Shown here one piece after another: positions 6,287 through 12,700 of a stretch of DNA of 14,645 nucleotides. Numbering within the stretch: the stretch's first letter is position 1; every line of letters begins with the position of its first letter. Under the pieces are notes generated by a model. The model did not search any database. It had not been told where the DNA came from and saw nothing but the letters and a program-made list of their open reading frames with translations. Source of the stretch: Pseudomonadota bacterium (GTDB lineage Bacteria > Myxococcota_A > Polyangia > Haliangiales > Haliangiaceae); assembly GCA_023386455.1 (NCBI GenBank), contig JAEWJO010000322.1, forward strand, positions 1 through 14,645, written 5' to 3'. A program made the translations under genes and the position numbers.

Positions 6287-6763
6287 ATGGCGACGGTTCA
6301 AATCACGGCGGACAACTTCAAGGAAACGATCGAGAAGGGCGGGATCGTCCTGCTCGATTTCTGGGCCGAGTGGTGTGGTCCCTGCCGTGCCTTCGCACCG
6401 GTGTTCGAGAAGGCGTCCGATAGCCACACGGACATCGTGTTCGGCAAGATCGACACCGAGGCCGAGCAGGAGCTCGCAGGTGCCGCGGGCATCCAGGCGA
6501 TCCCGACGCTGATGCTGTTCCGCGACGGCGTGCTGCTGTTCCGCGAGAGCGGCGCGCTGCCGCCGGCCGCGCTCGAGGAGCTCGTCACGCAGGCGAAGGG
6601 CCTCGACATGGAGAAGGTGAAGAAGGAGATCGCCGAGCACCAGGCAAGCGGTCACCAGCACGGCCCCGACTGCAATCACGATCACGATCACGATCACGAC
6701 CACGAGCACGGTCACGACCACGGTCACGAGCACGTGCACGGTCCCGACTGCGATCACGACTGA
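6287..6763 (+). CDS. Thioredoxin with His/Asp-rich C-terminal tail
   Basis: The product has 158 residues. Residues 1-105 form a standard thioredoxin fold with DFWAEWCGPC (redox pair Cys30/Cys33), the cis-proline in AIPT (Pro73) and the final strand LMLFRDG. It should reduce protein disulfides; no signal peptide is present, so it is cytoplasmic. A helix (about 107-119) leads to a tail with 14 His among the last 38 residues, mostly as alternating HD, HE, HG pairs (131-151). The tail is bracketed by two copies of HGPDC[ND]HD that each bring one Cys (129, 155). Such tails bind Zn, Ni or Cu in other proteins; here that is inference. The frame stays open far upstream, but that part is antisense to the lipoprotein gene, and MATVQITADNF begins the thioredoxin fold naturally. 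No strong Shine-Dalgarno is seen. Confidence 0.95.
   Translation: MATVQITADNFKETIEKGGIVLLDFWAEWCGPCRAFAPVFEKASDSHTDIVFGKIDTEAEQELAGAAGIQAIPTLMLFRDGVLLFRESGALPPAALEELVTQAKGLDMEKVKKEIAEHQASGHQHGPDCNHDHDHDHDHEHGHDHGHEHVHGPDCDHD
6677..6742 (+). repeat. Degenerate hexamer tandem repeat within the thioredoxin gene
   Basis: Eleven consecutive hexamers of the form CACGNN run without interruption; the first three are identical CACGAT. They encode the His-Asp/Glu/Gly/Val pairs of the tail. Copy number could vary between strains by slippage without changing the frame. Confidence 0.9.
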
Positions 6764-6863
6764 GCGCCCGAAAAGTCGCGTGTCCCGAGTCTGCGAGGGG
6801 ACCATCGAGCGATCGCGATCATTGAGCCGCGCTGCTGACAGGCGGTCAGCGCGCCTGTAGTGG
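6764..6863. other. Intergenic region between thioredoxin and receptor genes
   Basis: This stretch has no plausible gene. It holds a small 5-base stem GTCCC (6782-6786) / GGGAC (6798-6802) without a T tract, a palindrome GATCGCGATC (6811-6820), and the stronger inverted repeat listed separately. No convincing terminator for the thioredoxin gene is visible. Confidence 0.5.
6829..6854. repeat. Inverted repeat upstream of the receptor gene, operator or hairpin
   Basis: GCTGAC (6834-6839) and GTCAGC (6845-6850) are perfect 6-base arms around AGGCG. With one bulged T (6833) the pairing extends through GCGC/GCGC to 10 base pairs. It is centred at 6842, about 34 bases before the presumed transcription start at 6876, which is the position of the -35 box. 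No T run follows, so an operator is more likely than a terminator. Confidence 0.45.
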
Positions 6864-6869
6864 TACCGT
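6864..6869 (+). promoter_or_regulatory. -10-like hexamer of the receptor gene (leaderless type)
   Basis: TACCGT ends exactly six bases before the GTG at 6876, the same spacing as at 1675, 3074, 3710 and 6216. There is no Shine-Dalgarno. The -35 position is occupied by an inverted repeat. Confidence 0.45.
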
Positions 6870-6875
6870 CGCTCG

Positions 6876-9575
6876 GTGCGACGGTTTGCGCTCGTTGCGA
6901 GCGTTCTGGGTCTGGCGTCGGTCGCGCACGCCGAAGATCCCCGCGACCTGTTCGGCCTCCCGCCGAAGCCGACGACGAACCGCTCGACCCCCGAGCCCGA
7001 GGACGTCCGCGACGTGTTCGGCTTCGGCAAGAAGCCGGTCGAGGAGGTCGACTGCAGCGACGGCACCGCGTTCGGCTGCACCGGCGCGAGCGACCCGCTC
7101 GACGAGCACGCGTCACCGTACGCGCTCGTGTCGTGGCTGTCGGCACCGTATCTGCTGTCGCTTCCGGTCGCCGACGCGAGTCACGACGACGTCGCTCACT
7201 TCGCGCTCGGCGCGAGCCGCGACGAGGTCGGCGTCTTCTTCGCCGGCGCGAACGGGCTCGAGAACCGGTGGACCGTCGAGGGCGCGCCCGCCGACAGCGT
7301 ACGCACCGGCGCCGCCGACACGCGGATCCCGCTCGCGTTCCTGGCCGGCATCCGCGTCACCGCGGGCGGGTTCTCGGCGCGCGATCGCACGTCGACCGGC
7401 GGCACGATCGACGCCGAGCTCGTCGACGGCACCGCCGATCACGAGGTCGAGGCACGCGCGTTCGCGACCTGGTACGCGGACCGGCGGCAGCGCGCGATCG
7501 CACCGGCGACGTACCTCGTGCGGCGCGGCACGCTCGACGACGGTCCGGGCGGCAGCTTCTCGGTCGTCGCGACGGGCCCCGTCGGCACGCTCGCCGGCGG
7601 CACGCTCCGCTACGCGGCCGGCATCGCGCCCGAGCTCGCGTCGACGGAGTTTCACTTCCACGCGGCGACGGTGACCGACCGCGACAACGACGGCATCACC
7701 GACGGGCTGCCCGGGGTCGTACCGACCGAGGGCATCGAGGATCGCGACGAGACGCCGCTGACCTATCGCATCCCCGTGCTCGCGCGCCTGCAGTGGTCGC
7801 GCGGCGTGCACGCCGTCGATCTCTCGGTGGTCGGCACCGGCTCGACGGACCAGTTCTATCTGTTCAACGCGACGCTGCAGGCCGCCGGCGTCAGCGCACG
7901 GACGCTCGTCGGCGATGGCATCGCGACCTGGCGCGGCACGTGGAAGACGACTCGGGCGCGGGCCCAGCTCGCGTGGCATCGCTCGATGCGCCACGAGTAC
8001 GCGACCGATGCCGCGGCGGCGAACATCCCGCAGCTCCTGTCGGCGTACGTGCCGACCTCGTTGCCCGACGACCCGGACGTCGCGCAGCGCTGCAACGACG
8101 ACGACCCCGCGAACGATCGCTATCCGAACATCCTGAACTGCCCGATCCCCGCCGGCTGGTTCGCGAGCGGCGGCGCGGGCCCGCTCTCCGATATCACCGG
8201 CGACCGGCCATCGCTCACCGTCGACGTCGCCCATCGCATCGGCAACAACGTCCTCCGCGCGGGCGCGACCGGCGAGGACACGCGGCTCGTCACCGAGACG
8301 CACTACACCGGCGGCACGCAGATCCGCAGCCTGTTCCCGCAACACCGCCAGGAGCGGCGGTTCGCCGACCCGGCGCAGATCTGTCATCCCGACGTCGGCA
8401 CGTCGTGCCCGACGGTCGACACGTCCGTGCTGCGCTATCGCACGCGCTACACCGCCGCGTACGTCGAGGACACGTGGCACGCCACCGACGATCTCGCCGT
8501 CGATGGTGGCCTGCGGTGGGAGCTGATGTGGGTCGGTACCGCGCTCCACTTCTCGAACGAGTGGGCGCCACGCCTCGGTGCGAGCTGGGATCCGCTCGGC
8601 CAGGGACGATCGCGCGTGTGGGTCAGCATGGGCCGCAGCTTCACGATGCTCCCGGCGGGCCTCGGCTCGACGATCCTGCAGCGGCCCAAGACCGTCGACG
8701 CGGTGATGTCGCAGTTCGGCGAGGGCCGCACCGTCGATCAGGGCGCGGTGATCGCGGTCGCCCCCGACGTCCAGCCGATCGCGCAGGACGAGCTGACGAC
8801 CGGCGTCCAGGTCGCCGCCGCGAAGACCGTGCAGGTGACCGCGTGGCTGCAGGGGCGGTGGCTGCGGCGCGGGCTCGACACGACGACGCACGGCTTCGAT
8901 AACCCCGGCCGCTACGGTGGGACGCCGGCGCTGCGCGAGACCGGGCTGTTCGCCGCCGAGGTGGCCACCGCGCCGACCGGCACGCTCGTGCTGCGCGCCG
9001 GATACATGTACGGCCACTCGATCGGGTCGTGGACCGGCGCGTTCGACCCTCGCCAGGGCGCAGTTCTATATGCAGGGACCGACTACAACGCGTCCTCCGT
9101 CAACCAGCTCGGCATTCTCCCCACCGACATCGGCCACCGCGTGTACGTCGAGGGCCAGCGTACCGGGAGGCTCGGCGGCATCCCGGTCACCGTCTCGACC
9201 CGGCTGACCGCCGGCAGCGGCCGGGCGCGCAGCGCGCTCGGCGACAGCGACGAGGGCATCGTCTTCCTGATTCCGCGCGGCACCGCGGGCCGCGGGGCCG
9301 TGTTGACCCAGGCCAACGTCCGGCTCGCCGCGCGGTGGCGTGGGCTCGACATCACGCTGGATCTGTTCAACGTCTTCGACCGCCGCGAGGCGACGAACGT
9401 CGACGAGGTCTACGCGGGCGGCATCATCCGGCCGATCGACCACGGCGACGCGACCGACCTGGTGTTCCTCAAGACCGAGTCCGGAGCGGACGCGGTCCGG
9501 CGCGCCACCTATGGAAGTGCGACCGCGTTCCAGTCTCCGTTCGCAGCCGCGCTCGGGATTCATCGTTCCTTCTGA
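6876..9575 (+). CDS. TonB-dependent-receptor-like outer-membrane protein (Oar-like barrel)
   Basis: The product has 899 residues. A signal peptide with AHA cleavage (about 19/20) is followed by two copies of a short motif, DPRDLFGLPPKP (21-32) and DVRDVFGFGKKP (43-54). A divergent plug-like domain (about 70-190) has GLENRWTVEGAPAD, then IPLAFL and ITAGGF/STGG-type steps. The rest reads as alternating beta strands of a large barrel, including YVEDTW, GLRWE, APRLGASWDP and DLFNVFDRR, and ends in Phe as outer-membrane barrels do. Neither a carboxypeptidase-like regulatory domain nor a recognisable TonB box is seen. Cys pairs 60/68, 406/422 and 503/511 may form loop disulfides, and DRDNDGITDG (268-277) looks like a calcium-binding loop. 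The substrate cannot be told. The start is GTG; the signal peptide and the upstream -10-like hexamer both support it. Confidence 0.85.
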   Translation: MRRFALVASVLGLASVAHAEDPRDLFGLPPKPTTNRSTPEPEDVRDVFGFGKKPVEEVDCSDGTAFGCTGASDPLDEHASPYALVSWLSAPYLLSLPVADASHDDVAHFALGASRDEVGVFFAGANGLENRWTVEGAPADSVRTGAADTRIPLAFLAGIRVTAGGFSARDRTSTGGTIDAELVDGTADHEVEARAFATWYADRRQRAIAPATYLVRRGTLDDGPGGSFSVVATGPVGTLAGGTLRYAAGIAPELASTEFHFHAATVTDRDNDGITDGLPGVVPTEGIEDRDETPLTYRIPVLARLQWSRGVHAVDLSVVGTGSTDQFYLFNATLQAAGVSARTLVGDGIATWRGTWKTTRARAQLAWHRSMRHEYATDAAAANIPQLLSAYVPTSLPDDPDVAQRCNDDDPANDRYPNILNCPIPAGWFASGGAGPLSDITGDRPSLTVDVAHRIGNNVLRAGATGEDTRLVTETHYTGGTQIRSLFPQHRQERRFADPAQICHPDVGTSCPTVDTSVLRYRTRYTAAYVEDTWHATDDLAVDGGLRWELMWVGTALHFSNEWAPRLGASWDPLGQGRSRVWVSMGRSFTMLPAGLGSTILQRPKTVDAVMSQFGEGRTVDQGAVIAVAPDVQPIAQDELTTGVQVAAAKTVQVTAWLQGRWLRRGLDTTTHGFDNPGRYGGTPALRETGLFAAEVATAPTGTLVLRAGYMYGHSIGSWTGAFDPRQGAVLYAGTDYNASSVNQLGILPTDIGHRVYVEGQRTGRLGGIPVTVSTRLTAGSGRARSALGDSDEGIVFLIPRGTAGRGAVLTQANVRLAARWRGLDITLDLFNVFDRREATNVDEVYAGGIIRPIDHGDATDLVFLKTESGADAVRRATYGSATAFQSPFAAALGIHRSF

Positions 9576-9602
9576 CGCGGCCGTACCCGCTAGGGGAAAT
9601 TG

Positions 9603-9650
9603 CGAGGCGCTGCTCGATCTTGCGCCGGAGGCCTCGTGTTACGATTTTTT
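9603..9650 (+). terminator. Possible weak terminator after the receptor gene
   Basis: GGCGC (9606-9610) pairs with GCGCC (9622-9626), and outer CGAG/CTCG may extend it with a bulge. A run of six T follows at 9645-9650, which is conspicuous in this GC-rich DNA. The distance between stem and T run is longer than in a standard intrinsic terminator. Confidence 0.3.
9640..9645 (+). promoter_or_regulatory. Possible -10 hexamer for the repeat-protein gene
   Basis: TACGAT fits TANNNT and would give a leader of about 50 bases before the ATG at 9704. A TTGCGC at 9620-9625 is a candidate -35, but the spacer of 14 bases is short. The call overlaps the possible terminator. Confidence 0.25.
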
Positions 9651-9693
9651 GCCGTCGCATCGCGTACTCGGGGTCGCGATGACGACGCTCCAC

Positions 9694-9700
9694 GAGGGAG
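9694..9700 (+). promoter_or_regulatory. Ribosome binding site of the giant repeat-protein gene
   Basis: GAGGGAG lies 3 bases before the ATG at 9704 and is the clearest purine-rich ribosome binding site in the window. It sets the start of the following gene, and contrasts with the leaderless-looking starts of several neighbours. Confidence 0.6.
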
Positions 9701-9703
9701 TCC

Positions 9704-12700
9704 ATGGCCGATCTGTCTCGATTCACGGAAGCCACTGCTGCAGTGAAACACTCTCCGCACGCGGTCAGCGCGTGGGAAGAAGCGGAGGGACTCGCAGCGG
9801 ACCTCGACAAGCCCGACGAGATCGTCGCGCTGTTCGGCGAGACGCTCGCCGGCACGGTCGAGCCCGAGGTCGCGGAGATGATCGGCGAGCGCGCCGGTCG
9901 GTTCTGCGACGAGTGGTTCGGCGACGAGCCGAAGGTGCTCGAGAAGATCCTCTCGCGCGTGCTCCAGCTCGCACCGTCGTCGGAGTCGGCGTTGCAGCGA
10001 CTGTCGGTGCTCTACACGGTCGCCGAGCGGTGGGACGACGTGCTCTCGCTGTACGACCGCGCGATCGAGCAGAGCGCGAACGACAAGTCGCGCCGCAAGC
10101 GCTGGCTGCGCGAGGCCGCACAGCTCGCGAAGGATGTCGCCAATCAGCCCGAGAAGGCGATCCACTACTACCAGCAGCTGCTCCCGCTCGTTCCCGACGA
10201 CGCGCAGGTCAACACCGGTCTCGAACGCCTCCTCGAGCGTCACGAGCGGTGGGCCGATCTGATCACGCTGTGGGAAGGCCGCCTCGACGGCCAGTCGAAG
10301 AAGGATCGCGAGCGCAGCCGCGCGCGCATCGCGGCGTGCTGGCTCGACAACCTCGGCGATCCGCAGAACGCGCTCGCCGCGGTGAAGCCGCTGCTCAACG
10401 AGGCCGACGACGATCGCGAGAGCACCGCGCTGCTCGAGCGCATCATCGAGGCGCCGAAGGCGACCGCCGGCGTGCGCGCCGCATCGCTCGACCTGCTCCG
10501 CTCGCACTACGACACGACGCAGCGGCCGCGCGAGGTCATCCGCATCCTCGAGAAGATCATCGCGATCGATCCGGCGAACACGCGCGAGCTGCGCGAGGAA
10601 GCCGGCCAGCGCCTCGCCGATCTCGGCGACATCCCGGCCGCGATGGATCACTACGCGGCGCTGCTCGCGATCGCGCCCGAGTCGACGGTCACCGAGGAGA
10701 AGCTCCGCAACCTCGCCGAGCAGGGTGGCCACCACGAGCGCTACGCGAACGGCGTCGCGAACGCGGCGCGCAGCGGTCAATCGACCTCCGGCTCGGCGCT
10801 CGATCCGACCCGCAAGGTCCAGCTGCTCGCCGAGGCCGCACGCACGCGCCTCGATCGCCTGCAGGACACGCAGGGCGCGATCGACCTGCTCGTCGAGGCC
10901 GGTGGCGTCACCGGTGCGTCCGAGCACGAGCAGCTCGTCGTCGCCCGCCGCCTCGCCGCGCTCTACGCGCAGACCGAGCAGCCGCGCGAGCGCCTCTCCG
11001 TGCTCGAGCGCCAGGCCCACCTCGAGGCCAACGACGCCGCGCGCGCCGCGATCCTGTCCGAGGCGGCCAAGCTGGCCGAGTCGCTCGGCGACACCGACCG
11101 CGCACTCTCGCTGTGGGAGCGTCGCGTCGACAGCGATCCGTCTGATGTCTCCGCGCTCGATGCGCGGATCGCGATCCTCGAGAGCCAGCAGCGCTGGGAC
11201 GATCTCGTCCAGTCGCTCGAGGCGCGCGCTGCCAAGGCGCCGACGCCGAACCAGAAGCGCGCCGACCTCGTTCGCGTCGCGCAGATCCATCACCAGCAGC
11301 GCGACGATCGCGATGCCGCGATCGCGACGTGGCAGCGTGTCGTCACCGACAACCGCGACGACGAGGAGGGCATCAGCGCGCTCGCCGATCTGCTCGCCGA
11401 GGCCGGCCGCTGGCGCGAGATGGCCGAGCTGCTCGAGGGCGCGTCCGGTCGCGCCACCCAGCGCACGGTCGGCCGGCTCGTCCGGCTCGGCCGCGCGCTG
11501 CGCGAGCACCTGAGCGAGCCCGCGCGAGCGCTCGCCGCGTATCGCAACGCGATCGCGATCGATGCGTCGAGCAAGGAAGCGCGCGCCGGCCTGACCGCGC
11601 TCCTCGACGAGAAGACGACGCGCGCCGCCGCGGCCGATGCGCTCGCGCAGGCGATGCGCACGACGAACGACGTCGCCGGCGTCCTCGAGCTGTTGCCGGC
11701 TCGCCTCGCCGAGGCGCACGACGACAAGACGAAGCTCGCGCTGCTCCGCGAGGCGGCCCAGCTGCGCCTCGATCACAAGCGCGACGCCGCCGGTGCGCTC
11801 GCCGATCTCGCGCGCGCATTCCCGATGGCCCCGCGCGATCAGCTGATCGAGAACCAGCTGCAGTCGCTCGCAAAGGCGACCGGTGACTTCACGACGCTCG
11901 GCATCGCCTACCTCGAGGCGATCCAGGCGCTCGGCGACGACGCGCGCGAGGCAGCCCGCCTCCGCCTCGCCTACGCCGACCTCGCGCTCGATCGCCTCGG
12001 CGATCAGCAGCAGGCCGCGACCGCGTACAACCAGGTCGCGAGCGTCGAGCCCGGCAACCGTCGCGCCGTCCAGGCGTTCGCGGTGCTCGGCAGCCGCCTC
12101 GGTATGTGGGCGGAGACGACCGATGTCGTCGTCCACTACGCCGTCGTCCGCGAGGCGTTCGACGACGAGCTGCTGTCGATCCTCGAGGCCGCCGCGAAGG
12201 ACAAGGCAGCGCACGGCGAGCTCGCCGACGCGCTCGCCGCGGCACTCGCCAAGCACAAGGTGCCGAGCGCGGCCGCCGCGCTGTTCCACCACCGCCTCGC
12301 GGTCTTGCACCGCGACCACCGCAGCGATCGCAGCGCCGCGATCGCCTCGCTGCGCCGCGCCCTCGAGCTCGGTGGCGAGCGCCAGGCGTGGCTGTCCGAG
12401 CTCGTCGCGCTCGAGAAGGAAGAAGGCACGTCGGCGAACCTGCTCGACGCGCTCCGCCGGCTCGCCGATGCCGACGGCCGCGACCTCGACGCACTCGTCG
12501 GCGCCGCCGACGTCGCGAGCAAGCTCGGTGACCGCGATCAAGCACTCCAGTCGCTGTCGGCCGTGCTCGGCCGCGCGACTGCCGCATGGCGCGGGACCGC
12601 CGCGATCCGCTCGGCGCGCTCGGTCGATGCCGTCGCGCGCTGGGCGATCGACGGTCTCGTCGATCTCTATCGCACCGGTGGCCGCGCTCGCGCCGCCGTC

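Noticed and set aside
4000..6423. Plus-strand open frame of 807 codons
   Set aside because: It is a shadow of the lipoprotein and universal stress protein genes, with a composition typical of out-of-frame reading in GC-rich DNA.
6677..6742. CRISPR-like or regulatory repeat array
   Set aside because: The hexamers are contiguous, in frame and encode the His-rich tail; there are no spacers.
6835..6869. CTGACA (6835-6840) as -35 box paired with TACCGT
   Set aside because: The spacer would be 23 bases, too long for a sigma-70 type promoter, and the hexamer is part of the inverted repeat.
7677..7706. Functional EF-hand in the receptor (DRDNDGITDG)
   Set aside because: It fits a calcium-binding type loop but is a single copy without flanking helices, and lies in an extracellular loop of a barrel; noted only in the gene entry.
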